Translations under genes and position numbers: made by a program
Source of the DNA: Tritrichomonas musculus
Taxonomy: Eukaryota > Parabasalia > Tritrichomonadida > Tritrichomonadidae
Length of the DNA: 64,000 nt
Direction: 5' to 3'
Assembly (NCBI GenBank): GCA_039105265.1
Contig: JAPFFF010000003.1
Span: 5,766,001 to 5,830,000, forward strand
Part shown: positions 11,592 to 21,845 of the stretch, piece by piece
Layout: each line of letters opens with the position of its first letter
Position numbering within the stretch: position 1 is the stretch's first letter
The notes under the pieces: generated by a model
The model's database searches: none
What the model was told of the DNA's origin: nothing
The model's input: only the letters and a program-made list of their open reading frames with translations

Positions 11592-11728
11592 AGATTATAA
11601 TAATAAACTTTATCTTTAATATTATAAGCTTTTATTTATTTCATCATATTATGAGGTTATTTATTTGACTATTTTTCATCGTATTCAAAAGTGAAATTAA
11701 AATCAGCAGAATATAAAGCATATGGTCT

Positions 11729-12361
11729 ATGGATAACAAACAATCGAAAGATATAGAAATGGAAGAAGAAGATATGACCAATGAATCAGATGTTAATAAT
11801 ACTATTAATAATAGTGAATGTATTAAAGATTCTATTCATGGGCAAAAATTAAATCAAAAAAATACGCACTCAATACAAATTACTACTTATGATCCTGATT
11901 GTACATGTTTTTTTATTAACAATGTTCCAAAAGATATCACTGTCGAAGAATTACGAAAGTTAATGATTAATTCGTCAGAATTTGATTTAAAATCAGATTC
12001 ATTTTCATTTATTGAAGATGATGTTCTGTTGTTTGATAATGATTATATTCGTGATGGAAATGTTAGGCTTATTTATTCTGATAATGATGAGAACGATTTT
12101 TTTTCTATATTTTTGATTCTTCATCTAATCCCAATATTTTTTTACTTTGTATATTCATATCCAATAGAATTATGCTTACTGCTATATCTTATATTAATTT
12201 TAATTTTTGGTCTATTTCTGCGCGTTAAAAGGAGCATGATTATCAAGCAAGCAAGAGCAATTATGAACAAAAGTTTGATTCTTTTCAAACTTATATTTAT
12301 GTTCTTTTATTCAATGCTTCCATTCTTCAATGCTGATAATTTAGATCAAGAAAAAGAATAA
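11729..12361 (+). CDS. Membrane protein with possible ubiquitin-like domain
   Basis: The product has 210 residues in three parts. Residues 1-45 are acidic and Asn-rich and look disordered. Residues about 48-123 (from HSIQITTYDPDC to DGNVRLIYSDND) have the layout of a ubiquitin or RBD-type beta-grasp fold: a strand, the helix-like VTVEELRKLM-type segment (ITVEELRKLM here), and a closing DYIRDGNVRLIY that resembles the last strand of ubiquitin. Residues about 125-170 and 182-200 are two or three hydrophobic membrane segments around a basic loop (RVKRSMIIKQ). Ubiquitin-like domains tethered to membranes are known in ERAD-linked proteins such as HERP and TMUB, so an endomembrane role is possible, but that is inference. 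No family is recognised with certainty. The gene follows POB3 by 137 bases. Confidence 0.55.
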   Translation: MDNKQSKDIEMEEEDMTNESDVNNTINNSECIKDSIHGQKLNQKNTHSIQITTYDPDCTCFFINNVPKDITVEELRKLMINSSEFDLKSDSFSFIEDDVLLFDNDYIRDGNVRLIYSDNDENDFFSIFLILHLIPIFFYFVYSYPIELCLLLYLILILIFGLFLRVKRSMIIKQARAIMNKSLILFKLIFMFFYSMLPFFNADNLDQEKE

Positions 12362-12913
12362 GTGGGAGGAAAAATTGTTTAGATCTTATTATTATATGCT
12401 TCTGTTTTATTTATATATTATTTGTATAAATTGTATATTCAATTTAAATTTGGTTTATTTTTATTGTTATTATTACTATACCAATCTTTTTCTCATTTAT
12501 TTGTTGATTTTATGTTTAAAATTGATTCCCTTTCTCCAAAAGGCTTTTGGTTTAACTTATAAATGATGCAAATTGGTCAATAAAGATATAAAATATAAAT
12601 ATCTTTGTAAAATTTCAATAAATATATAATGTTTCTGCAAATAAATTATATAATTATAGTATAAATAAAAATAAATAATAAAATAAAAGGATAGGGGAAA
12701 GTAAATATTCCTCTAATATTTTTTAAATTCAGTTTTCAATTTTTTTGTGGGGTTGTGTAATATTTAGTAAACAATTACCTTATATATGAGACCTAGAATC
12801 GAAACCCAAGAAAAAAAAAAAAAAAAAAGAGTTCATTTTTGAGTTTTCCAATTTGGAATTAAAGAAATTGAGTACGTTTAAATGATATTATTTTCTTGTT
12901 TCTAATTATATTC
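12362..12913. other. AT-rich intergenic region
   Basis: About 550 bases with a purine tract (A18 near 12812-12829). A 63-codon hydrophobic frame at 12375-12566 begins with TTG and reflects base composition; I do not call it a gene. Confidence 0.5.
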
Positions 12914-13318
12914 ATGCAGAAACAGCCTTATATTCAGAAAGATAATATTTTTGTTCAAAGACAAAAAGAAATTCAATCGCTCCACCACCAGCTTCACGAA
13001 GTTATTCAAGGAATGAATAAAGTTTCGCCTGTTATCGATGAAGCCATAGGTTTAAATGATGATGATTACGATGATGATAACGAACTAGCTGATGCGCAAA
13101 TTTTAAGTCAATCAGAAATTTCGCCTGAACAAGAAATCAGATTACTTATTCGTGAAATTCAGCAATTGCAAACAGATGTATTATATGTTCAGAGACAGCT
13201 AGTTGATAGATATAAAAATAAACGTAATACGCGTATTTCAATGCTAACTCAACAACTTGTTGAAATATCTCATGTGTTAGATAATCAACTATTCAGAGCA
13301 AAAAGATTGTTAAAGTAA
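12914..13318 (+). CDS. Small coiled-coil protein of unknown function
   Basis: The product has 134 residues starting at the ATG at 12914; the frame is open 18 bases further upstream but without an ATG. It is mostly predicted helix. Residues about 8-40 and 75-134 carry leucine and isoleucine at heptad-like spacing (EIRLLIREIQQLQTDVLYVQRQL), split by an acidic linker (NDDDYDDDNE). It has no signal peptide or membrane span. Codon use and amino-acid balance look like a real gene, unlike the surrounding AT-rich sequence, and it sits tail to tail with the CTF8-like gene, 257 bases away. Small helical proteins of this shape are often complex subunits (SNARE-like, kinetochore or dynein-associated), but I do not recognise a family. 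Confidence 0.6.
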   Translation: MQKQPYIQKDNIFVQRQKEIQSLHHQLHEVIQGMNKVSPVIDEAIGLNDDDYDDDNELADAQILSQSEISPEQEIRLLIREIQQLQTDVLYVQRQLVDRYKNKRNTRISMLTQQLVEISHVLDNQLFRAKRLLK

Positions 13319-13575
13319 TTTTTCCTGTATGTTTATAATTATAATACGCCTTTTAATTCATTATTATCAAATTCGTATATGCCTATGTTTAAAACAAAAA
13401 CGATTTTAATAGCAACAAAAAAAAAAAGATAGATTCAATAAAAAAGTAATATTTTTAGAATGTAGAACAAATGTTAATTTATTAAATTTCTACCTTTTTT
13501 GATGTTAATTTCAAACAGCATTTTTTTGTGAATTATTTTGTTTATATGAAAGTATATGATTTATAAAAACAATTT

Positions 13576-13875
13576 TTATTGAAAAATAATTGTAGGCCTT
13601 TCTGAAAATACTATCTTATATCTGATCACAGCAATTATTGGTACATTTTCGTTTGAACCTTTCTGCATTACTGCGAGAGGATGTTTTAATGTATGTCGTT
13701 TACCTCTTAACTCATGATTTCCAATAATAAGAGTTGCATGTTCACCCTCCATTGTCAAAGGGCCAAAAGTCTGTGTTGTCATTGATTCACCAGTTCTAAC
13801 AATTATTTTCCCTTGAAGTTCAATAATTGCAAGCTCTTTTGGATTGTTATTAATGGGAATAATTGGTATTCTCAT
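13576..13875 (-). CDS. CTF8: Ctf8-like subunit of the Ctf18 clamp loader
   Basis: The 99-residue product resembles the small Ctf8 family: an ELAIIELQGKI opening, a TLIIGNHELRGKRHTLKHPLAVMQK core that matches the family's 'LIIGxHxLxGKxxxLxxPLAVL' pattern, and a closing VIRYKIVFSERPTIIF, where the family has VIRxKIVFKxRP. Ctf8 joins Dcc1 and Ctf18 in an alternative RFC complex that handles PCNA at replication forks and supports sister-chromatid cohesion and checkpoint signalling in the nucleus. The length is close to that of other Ctf8 proteins. The ATG at 13875 is the first in frame and gives the full conserved N-terminus. It is convergent with the coiled-coil gene, and is 159 bases downstream of the peptidase gene on the same strand. 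Confidence 0.82.
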   Translation of the reverse strand: MRIPIIPINNNPKELAIIELQGKIIVRTGESMTTQTFGPLTMEGEHATLIIGNHELRGKRHTLKHPLAVMQKGSNENVPIIAVIRYKIVFSERPTIIFQ

Positions 13876-14034
13876 TTTATAAGATTCAATAGGTTACGTT
13901 TAATATTTATTTTCAATTTATGAATGTTGTGATTTTATAAATGAAGAAGAAAAAATAGCAGAATATTATTAACCAAATTTTAATAAAATATTTTATTAAA
14001 ATGAATCAATTATTTTCAAATAAAATAATGAATT

Positions 14035-15615
14035 TTACCTTCGTCGTCTTGGTGGCAATTCAACTGTAGCAGCGACAGCATCTGTAGTGACACCACAATT
14101 CCATTCTGGATATTCAGATTGGATATAAACATATCCTTCATCTCCCCAGTATGTGGACCAGCTATTTTTAACTTCCCATGTCTCAATTCCATCAATAACC
14201 TTCCATCCAGTGAGTAAAACAGCATGAACCAAATCGCTACTGGCACCTGTGCATGTTGTATCATTGAATGCACCGCTAACATAAAGGGACATTGATTCAA
14301 CAACATTTATTCCAATTCCAAGAGGTCCGAATTTTACGAGAGCTTTTTTAATCATTTCCCTTGTTTTTGGAACATGGAAGCAATCCTGAAGTTTTCCTGC
14401 ATATTCTAATTCTGGATCTTGTTTGTCAGGCATATATCTGGACTCGCAAAGACCTGAGAGGCCAAGATAAGGGTAGTCTTTTTCATAAGCAATATTCAAT
14501 GATTTATTGCTAAGAACAGAAAGAGCCCAAGCAACTTCACCGCCTTGGCATCCAAAGTTATCGCCTTCCCATGTGCAATCCATCAACTGATTTACAGAAA
14601 CCTCGCGGCTGTCTGATTTTGATTTTATGGCAAAGGCAGATTCGAGAAGTTCAGCAGTTGAAAATGCCCAGCATGATCCGCATGCAACTTGATCGCGTGG
14701 TGGTCCAACAACAATGAAATCTTTGTTTTCTCTCCAGGAAAAGTTTTCCATGCTGGTATCAATTGTTTCTGAATTCAAAATGAACTCAGTTTCACTTGTT
14801 GGTCTGCAAACGTCATCAACTGATCGTTTTAATTGTGATTTCTTGAAGTTTTTCTTTGCAAGAATCATTTTGCGGAATGTATCTTGATCCATATGAGAGA
14901 AACGTGGTGGAATATGGTTTGAATCCTTTGAAATAACTTTTCGGCTTCTAAGTGCTTCAACATTTTTCTTAAATGCTTCATGAGTTCCTTTGCCTGGGAA
15001 AAATAGGTTCATTTGACTATATGGATATGGGTCATCTGGAAGCAAATCGGCATTTTGGCACATTATGGGGAATGTCCAAACGCCTGGTAAAGCTTCTGGA
15101 ATAAATTCATCAATGTTTAATATATAAACGTCGTAGTGAGAACTAAAGATTGAAATTGCTTGTGCAACATATCCAACTGGATAGCCGGTTTCATTATCAG
15201 TGTACATTTTCCATGTTTGAGTTTTTTCTGTATTAAGTGTTTTAATATAAAGATTGCAGCTTTTTCCGCGATAAGAGTATAAACCTTCTTGAGCAACATA
15301 GCCTTCTGGGTCAGGAAGGAATTTAACAAGATCGATATCCCATTCTTGGACTGTTTTATTATAACCATAACAAATAAATTTGTCGCCAGCGCCAACGATC
15401 TTTCTGTGTATGTGTTCTTCAGCAGTTGTTGACCAAATTTCTTCAGCGCCGTTAAGTTGGTTTGTATATTGACGATTTGGTTCATGAACGATTGTCATTG
15501 GATTGGAAAGATTGGTATAAGGAACATTCCATGTTCCGCGAATTGTATAGCGAGGAGGCCACGAAAACATTGGTGGAGGATTGCTTGAAACGAGAGATAG
15601 GAAAACGAAAAGCAT
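14035..15615 (-). CDS. Secreted papain-family (C1A) cysteine peptidase with long N-terminal region
   Basis: The 526-residue product opens with a short hydrophobic signal peptide (MLFVFLSLVSS). Residues about 15-235 are a long N-terminal domain, unlike the short I29 propeptide of cathepsin L; the layout resembles Dictyostelium counting-factor-associated protein D. The mature C1A domain starts near residue 285. Its active-site parts are present: Cys315 in QVACGSCWAFS (with the oxyanion Gln five residues ahead), His464 in LVHAVLLTGW, and Asn484 in VKNSWSTYWGDEGY. The GCxGG element (GCQGGE) is also there. It should act in lysosome-like vacuoles or outside the cell. Six C-terminal residues are Pro/Arg-rich (PPRRRR). 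The start fits the signal peptide and lies 16 bases after a TCACT initiator-like site. Close to CfaD-like C1 peptidases; exact substrate unknown. Confidence 0.88.
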   Translation of the reverse strand: MLFVFLSLVSSNPPPMFSWPPRYTIRGTWNVPYTNLSNPMTIVHEPNRQYTNQLNGAEEIWSTTAEEHIHRKIVGAGDKFICYGYNKTVQEWDIDLVKFLPDPEGYVAQEGLYSYRGKSCNLYIKTLNTEKTQTWKMYTDNETGYPVGYVAQAISIFSSHYDVYILNIDEFIPEALPGVWTFPIMCQNADLLPDDPYPYSQMNLFFPGKGTHEAFKKNVEALRSRKVISKDSNHIPPRFSHMDQDTFRKMILAKKNFKKSQLKRSVDDVCRPTSETEFILNSETIDTSMENFSWRENKDFIVVGPPRDQVACGSCWAFSTAELLESAFAIKSKSDSREVSVNQLMDCTWEGDNFGCQGGEVAWALSVLSNKSLNIAYEKDYPYLGLSGLCESRYMPDKQDPELEYAGKLQDCFHVPKTREMIKKALVKFGPLGIGINVVESMSLYVSGAFNDTTCTGASSDLVHAVLLTGWKVIDGIETWEVKNSWSTYWGDEGYVYIQSEYPEWNCGVTTDAVAATVELPPRRRR

Positions 15616-15628
15616 TTTTTTATGGCCC

Positions 15629-15633
15629 AGTGA
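15629..15633 (-). promoter_or_regulatory. Initiator-like TCACT of the C1 peptidase gene
   Basis: On the minus strand TCACT fits the trichomonad initiator consensus TCA(+1)Y(T/A). Its A lies 16 bases upstream of the ATG, the short leader expected in these organisms. Short motif, so chance is possible. Confidence 0.45.
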
Positions 15634-17795
15634 TTTTCAATTTTGAAAGAGATTTCAACCGAATATGATATGTAAAGTTTTCAATGAATGATATTGACCT
15701 TATAATTAACAGAAACGGCAGTTACAAATCAATATATTTTTTTTTTGGATTATTTGTAAAAGAAAAATTAAAACAATAATTATCGATTAATTTATAATTT
15801 TCATTATACATTTGATTTAATTATCGATTAATTTTTAATTATTTATTATAGAATAAAATTGTTTAATATTACGATTTTATTCTATTCAAAAATTCTAAGA
15901 TTAAATTTTCAATTCAATATTTTAAAACAATAAAATTATTATAGTTTTTGATGAAGGTCAACTTAAAACTAACAGTATAATTGATTTGGATTTTATATGA
16001 GCATAATTAAAATTAAATATTGTATATAATAGTTATTCTATCTAAAATTTTTTTAATTTTATTTATGTTGGTGAGATACTTACATTTTTCTAATTTGAAT
16101 GTAAATTCAAATATATTTTCTTTCAATTTTTTTTAAAAAAATTTTATTTTTCTTGATAAGATATTAATATTTTTTAAATATTCTTGCACATTTAATCATT
16201 TGTGTGAATTTAAAAAATAATTATTCATATATTATCCAAAATAAATATTTAAATTTTTTTTTCGAATTAACGAGCATAATGCCACAAAAAAAGGTCAAAA
16301 ATAAGTGAATAAAAATGGTAGAGGGTTTATTAGACTATTAGATTAAATTAATCTCGAGTATTAGTGTATATTTCATTCAAAGATATCAGATAGTGAGTAA
16401 TATATTAATTTCTAGAATCGGAAAATAACAAGCCATTATTTGGTCAAATATTCGAACTTACAAAAAACGTATACTATGCTTGTAGAAAACTCTAATCATC
16501 AGTATAATTTGAATTCGGCTATTTAAATATCTTGGTAGCCTTGATTTATATGCTAATTGAGATTATTAAAAAAATTATACTCGAAAAAATTGCATTCTGG
16601 TTGACACATTATGATGAGATATTTCAATAAATGTTGAAATTTTATTTCCTTCTGATAATTAAATTAAAGAATACAAAACAGTTGATGGTGATATGATACT
16701 TGAGATGAAATATTACCATAAGTGTAGAATATGATACTTAATTTTAAGAGTTACTAGTAGGGATTTGTTGAAGATGACAACTTCTTATTAGATCTTGTAA
16801 AAGCAATTCTTTTAAGTATCACAAGAAATCATATAACTGATGGAACCAAACAAATCATATAAAATCTTTTAAATGATCATTATCATTTGATTCAAAATGG
16901 AGTTCATTTGACAAAGTTCTAACCATGAGAAAATAATTAGCTCGAAATCTCTCATCGACCTTTTTGCTCATATGTTGAGTTTGGGCACTTAAATTAAGTA
17001 GAAGAGAAATCTGCTTTTGAGAAGTTTCAGAACCTGTCCTATTGAATATTAATGGCCTTGATATGAATGACTTTATGGTTAAAATATATTGTTTCACAAT
17101 TTTCAAATTATTGAAGGCAAATGGAATTATTGAAATAATAAAAAAATACTAATAAAAATGCTAATCAGTTTACATCAAAGTTTTACAATTTTCAATATTC
17201 AGCCCAAAGAAGATATCCTCTTTTAATTTTGACTTTATAATTCCAATTGCTGCGAATATATACTGTTTGCTCCATTCGGTACTGATGCATATCTTGCTTC
17301 TGTAAGAACTAGAACTATCTGTAAAAAAAAAATATAAATGGATAGCTTTCCAATTGAATGAAAAATATAAAATATATATGAAGTATCTCCATAGGAAGTC
17401 ATATATATACCAAGTTTATTGTAAATCAAGTTCTTTATTTATCAAACCATTTCATTTAAAATTTTGTTTTTTAGACTTTTCATTTTCAATTATAGCAGCA
17501 TTTTACTAATTGTGACTTTTCTTTTTCAGCAACTTTATGTTTTCGCAATAGTTTTTTCTTCTATGAGAAAGTTTCTTTCTCTTGAGAATGCTTTTACTTG
17601 TTTGAACAGTTTCTCCTACTGTAATTTTCAACTTATCCTGAACTTCATTAAATGAATATTAACCAAAAACAAGTTTAATTTTAGAAAGCAATTTATCTTA
17701 GTCATGCTTTTTTGATAAGAGACATCAGAAATTACATTTTTTAAACTTGAAAATTGATTAACAGTTTGTAAACCTGATTTCGATATTCTCAGATA
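15634..17795. other. AT-rich intergenic region with possible gene remnants
   Basis: Over 2 kb without an intact gene. The first 1.2 kb is low-complexity A/T. The part from about 16.8 to 17.45 kb is less AT-rich and holds short protein-like frames on the minus strand, listed separately. Confidence 0.5.
16855..17429 (-). pseudogene. Possible decayed coding sequence
   Basis: Two short minus-strand frames (16855-17106 and 17235-17429) have normal amino-acid balance, for example LTEARYASVPNGANSIYSQQ in the upstream piece and KKVDERFRANYFLMVRTLSN in the other, while the sequence around them is A/T noise. Neither has a convincing start and they are not continuous. They may be pieces of one broken host gene, perhaps from a large multigene family, but I cannot name it. 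They lie just left of the transposon at 17796. Confidence 0.25.
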
Positions 17796-18453
17796 AAGTA
17801 TCGGGAAAAAGTGGTGATCACGATGAAAAGTGGATATCACATCATTTATTCCTTTGAAAAAATAAAATCATCAACTTTTTGTACGAAATATTTGATCAAA
17901 TATCAATTTAAAAAACAAAGTGGTTACCATTCAATTTTTTAAATTTTGATGAAAATTTTAAAATATTTTAATTATTAGTTTATAAATAGTTATTTATTTA
18001 TTATTTTTAATATATATATATAACAAGCATTAATAAAATGTATTTATATCAATTGAATATTTATTTTTTTTAAAAGATATTTTACTTTTTTTAAAAAACT
18101 ATGAATTTAAAAAAATTATATAACTTCTAACAAAAATGATTAGGTATCATTTTATAAATTTATTTCTAAAATTATAATCCTAACAAAAAAAAAACTGCAT
18201 TTTTAATGCATTGTATTTATTATTTTAAATAGTAAATTAAAATATAATTTATTTCTTTTATCATTGAATAAGATAAGATAAAATAAAATTAAAAACTATA
18301 AATTTAATAATTGAAATAAAAAAAAATGGTTACATTCAATTTTTAAAATAAAAAAGGAGATAAATTTGAATTATTATTCAATTTTTGTTATAAAAGCCGA
18401 TTAGATTCATTCAATTTATTAATGATTTGTGAAAAAAATTTAGCATTCAAATA

Positions 18454-18458
18454 TCATT
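18454..18458 (+). promoter_or_regulatory. Initiator-like TCATT of the transposase gene
   Basis: TCATT fits the trichomonad initiator, and its A is 7 bases upstream of the ATG at 18463. The related transposase at 38343 has the same motif in the same place, which supports it. Confidence 0.5.
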
Positions 18459-18462
18459 TCAC

Positions 18463-19938
18463 ATGAATGCTCCGATTGGAGCAGTAAATCACGCCAAAGA
18501 AGCAAAAATGATACCTCCTCAGCCAATTGTCTTTGATTTGCTTGGATCAGAAATGGAAATTGAAGCCTGTAAAAAAGCAATGACATCTTATGATTATATC
18601 AATGCTCCAAACTTTTGTACTCAGATCGGAGTATTATGTAATGCTCTAAGGACACCTCAATTTACTGTTTCGTACGCAAGAATAGGTACGATGTTCATGC
18701 GATCTGGACATTGCATTAGAGATCAGCACCAAAACTTTTTGAGAGGGCCTTCAAAAGATGGCAGGCCTTGTATGCTTACGGATCATGAACTGGATCTATT
18801 AGAAGAATACATTTTATCGCTTCATACAAGGTCTCCTTATCCTTTATATCCAACAACCAGTGACCTTTTAGATTTTATTGATGAAAACTTTTCTAAGTAT
18901 TTATCAAGTGATACACTTAGAAAGATTATTTATCTGAAATTTAATTCAAAGTTTAAAACTTGTGATGGTTACAAAATGGATTCTAAACGTTTAGAAGCTA
19001 ACATCAATGACATAGAAGATAATCTTAATCACTTAAAAGAACTCGTTGAAGGTGTTCCAATGGACTTCATCTATAACCTCGATGAAGTTGGCATTCAAGA
19101 GTGGGCAGATTCAGAACAGAAGACAGTAATTGTCCCTGCAAATTATGAAAAGGCAAGTGCTCCATATGAAGTGAATAGAAATTCCAAACGTTCATCCATT
19201 TTAGTTTGTGTGTCTCCTAATGGATTGGTTGGAGTTCCTCAATATTGTGTTCAACGAAAGACAATTGACTCTGAGTTATATAGGTATTTATCAAAAGAAA
19301 CACTTCAAATCGTGAACACTGAAAGTGGCTTTATAAATACAAACTCTTTTGCTCACTGGCTTAATACTGTTTTTTATCCTCATGTTCAGAACCTTAGAAA
19401 ACTCTACTCATATAACGGGCCAGCAATACTTATCATGGATGGATACAAAGCTCATGAGCTTGCCATTAAAGAACAAGATTTGGTTGACAACAATATTAAA
19501 GTTCACTATTTGGTCCCACATAGTTCTGACCAATTGCAACCTCTCGATATCGGGTTTTTCGGTTGCATGAAGAGATTCATGTCCAACTACAAACGCAAAG
19601 ATGATGTATCTGAATTGACAAATCAAATCATCAGAGCACACGGAGCATTATTGTCAGCAGCACATACCGTTTACTGTCATTCTGCTTTTAAGGCCATTGG
19701 TATTGTTTCTAAATATGTTTACTCACAAGGTCCTTTGTACGAATTTGCAACATTTGATATTTTAATGTGCTCCAAAGTCAGAGCATATCAGACATCTCAT
19801 ATTCTAGAACTCGCTCAAACAAACAGCTATATGACTCCCAATCAAAAATATATTTTAAACCAATGCCACAGAACGCATTTATTACCAACAAGCCGAATAC
19901 CTATTGAATCTTTCCCTACTCTTAGAAATAATCAATAA
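18463..19938 (+). CDS. DD35D transposase (pogo/Fot1-like), intact
   Basis: The 491-residue protein belongs to the DDE superfamily endonuclease group of Tc1/mariner transposases. The N-terminal half (to about 190) is the DNA-binding part with helix-turn-helix character. The catalytic triad is seen in NLDEVG, ILIMDGYKAHE and LQPLDIGFFG; 35 residues separate the second and third Asp, as in Fot1/pogo-type DD35D enzymes. It should cut and rejoin at the repeats at 17796 and 21732, inserting at TA. The frame has no break. It aligns along its length by eye with the 490-residue transposase at 38343 (shared YxNAPNFCTQxGxLC, RGPxxDGR, DSELxRY, TxSGFINT, AHSxFKAIGI-type blocks), but the two are clearly diverged. 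The stop is followed 52 bases later by the nested long-repeat element, so the 3' flank has been displaced. Confidence 0.9.
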   Translation: MNAPIGAVNHAKEAKMIPPQPIVFDLLGSEMEIEACKKAMTSYDYINAPNFCTQIGVLCNALRTPQFTVSYARIGTMFMRSGHCIRDQHQNFLRGPSKDGRPCMLTDHELDLLEEYILSLHTRSPYPLYPTTSDLLDFIDENFSKYLSSDTLRKIIYLKFNSKFKTCDGYKMDSKRLEANINDIEDNLNHLKELVEGVPMDFIYNLDEVGIQEWADSEQKTVIVPANYEKASAPYEVNRNSKRSSILVCVSPNGLVGVPQYCVQRKTIDSELYRYLSKETLQIVNTESGFINTNSFAHWLNTVFYPHVQNLRKLYSYNGPAILIMDGYKAHELAIKEQDLVDNNIKVHYLVPHSSDQLQPLDIGFFGCMKRFMSNYKRKDDVSELTNQIIRAHGALLSAAHTVYCHSAFKAIGIVSKYVYSQGPLYEFATFDILMCSKVRAYQTSHILELAQTNSYMTPNQKYILNQCHRTHLLPTSRIPIESFPTLRNNQ

Positions 19939-19990
19939 AATAAATAAATTAATTAATTTTTATGCACTTTGATATATTTATTAAATTATA

Positions 19991-20321
19991 GGTGGACTCG
20001 AACTTGATCTCCTAAAAAGTCGTAAATAGGACTTAAAGTCTAAAAAGTACATCTCAAAAAATCATTAATTTGATTTAAAGTCTAAAAAGTTTATCTCAAA
20101 AAATCTTTAATTTAATTTTAAGTCTAAAAAGTTTATCTCAAAAAATCATTAAATTGAATTAAAGTCTAAAATATTTCATCTAATTCGTCATTAAAATATT
20201 CTATTCCCTCAAAAGTTTATCTCAAAAAGTCGCTCAATTTATAACTAACTAGAAAAACATTTATACAAAAAAATCAAATTATTATGGCTATGTCTCGAAC
20301 TTTTTTGATCAAAAAATCTTT
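19991..20321 (+). repeat. Left terminal inverted repeat arm of nested element
   Basis: Reverse-complements 21246-21576 almost base for base. It contains internal repeats of about 42 bp built on AAGTCTAAAAAGT and TTTATCTCAAAAAATC, which could be serial transposase-binding sites. Confidence 0.85.
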
Positions 20322-21245
20322 AAAATAACCTTTTAAGTGGTACTTATTATTACAATTAATCGTAATAGATATATTAAAAAAACTTCAAAATATGCAATTG
20401 AATTTCTTTCTTTTAATATTATTGTTCATTCAATCTAAAATACATGTATATCATATTTATTATTTAGAAATGGAATTGATTCATAGTAATGTTGAATAAT
20501 ATAATTATTATATTTTTGTAGAAGAATTATATTTTATTTTTAATACGTAAATTCCATAGAATAATCTTATGTTAAAGCATATATTCTATAGATGGTATGA
20601 ATTTCTTTATTTCTTTATGATCTTCTATAGACAAAAAGCTTCGTTTGCTTACCGTAAAAGTGCCAAAAAGATTGATTTCAAAATTATTAATCAATTAATA
20701 TCTTGATAAAAAAATATTTTTGTTTAAAATAATAGATTAATTAATTTAAAATAACTATTTTAGATATTATATTTATTTATCAAATTTAATTTTTATTTAC
20801 AAAAGATTAGAATTAGAAAATGTAAAATGAATATTCATTTCGCATTGATAGCTCATCTTTTTTTAGAGCAATGAAAAGTTTATTTTATAATAGTGCATCA
20901 TATTTACATTATAAAAAACTTGAAATTTTTAGATCAATCTTTTTGAAAATAAAAAAAGTATGCGAAGCTATTTTTATTCATAAATTATATATGATTTTTA
21001 ATAAGAAAAGTTTAAAAATAAGTATAGAAACTATTACAATTTTAAAGAAAATTGGGAATCTATAATACATATTAATTCATGATTGGCCTTTTAATGTAAA
21101 ATGGAAATTAATTTTCCAAAAAAGATATTTTGGGAGATATAACCTACTTTATCCTAGAAAAAGGATCTCTTTTCTACAAGAAAAAAAATATATTTCAAAA
21201 AAAAGACTTTTTGATTTTTTAAAAAAGAGTATTTGTCATAATTTC

Positions 21246-21576
21246 AAAGATTTTTTGATCAAAAAAGTTCGAGACATAGCCATAATAATTTGATTTTTTG
21301 GTATAAATGTTTTTCTAGTTAGTTATAAATTGAGCGACTTTTTGAGATAAACTTTTGAGGGAATAGAATATTTTAATGACGAATTAGATGAAATATTTTA
21401 GACTTTAATTCAATTTAATGATTTTTTGAGATAAACTTTTTAGACTTAAAATTAAATTAAAGATTTTTTGAGATAAACTTTTTAGACTTTAAATCAAATT
21501 AATGATTTTTTGAGATAAACTTTTTAGACTTTAAGTCCTATTTACGACTTTTTAGGAGATCAAGTTCGAGTCCACC
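21246..21576 (-). repeat. Right terminal inverted repeat arm of nested element
   Basis: Partner of 19991-20321 in inverse orientation, same length within a base. Confidence 0.85.
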
Positions 21577-21732
21577 TATAAAATATTTATTTTAATTATC
21601 ATTTTATTTTGAGATACAAATCTTTTAGAAAATAAATTTACATTTTGTTTTGTATACTTTATTCAAATTTAAAAGAGAATTGTGATGTGATATCCACTTA
21701 TTCCCGATGATATCCACTTTTTCTTGATACTA

Positions 21733-21811
21733 TATTTTATCACACATTTTCCACAAAGCTAACTCCACTCCCATTTGTATGATAATTTTTATTTTACTTA
21801 CTTATTTAATT

Positions 21812-21845
<34 letters not shown>

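Larger units (their letters stand above)
19991..21576. mobile_element. Non-autonomous long-TIR element inserted in the transposon
   Basis: The element starts GGTGGACTCGAACTTGATCT and ends in its reverse complement, with TA on both sides (19989-19990, 21577-21578). The two arms are each about 331 bp (19991-20321 and 21246-21576) and nearly identical; the one difference I noticed near the ends is TACATCTC versus TTTATCTC. Each arm contains three to four degenerate copies of a unit of about 42 bp that begins AAGTCTAAAAAGTTTATCTC. The 924-bp centre has no transposase; a 64-codon frame at 20871-21065 looks like A/T noise. Such a palindrome can fold into a long hairpin, and must be mobilised by an enzyme encoded elsewhere. 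Near-identity of the arms suggests a fairly recent insertion. Confidence 0.85.
17796..21732. mobile_element. Tc1/mariner-superfamily transposon (DD35D) with nested insertion
   Basis: Terminal inverted repeats of about 45-50 bp start AAGTATCGGGAAAAAGTGG on the left and, read inwards from the right, TAGTATCAAGAAAAAGTGG, both followed by repeats of an AAGTGGATATCAC-like motif. TA dinucleotides flank both ends (17794-17795 and 21733-21734). The element carries one intact transposase gene (18463-19938). A separate 1586-bp element sits at 19991-21576, just after the transposase; without it and its TA the element would be about 2.35 kb, close to its relative at 37802-39964. The two ends differ at several positions, so it looks older than that relative. 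Confidence 0.82.

Noticed and set aside
12375-12566. A 63-codon hydrophobic frame after the membrane protein gene
   Set aside because: It starts with TTG, is made of Leu/Ile/Tyr/Phe from T-rich sequence, and is in another frame than the gene before it.
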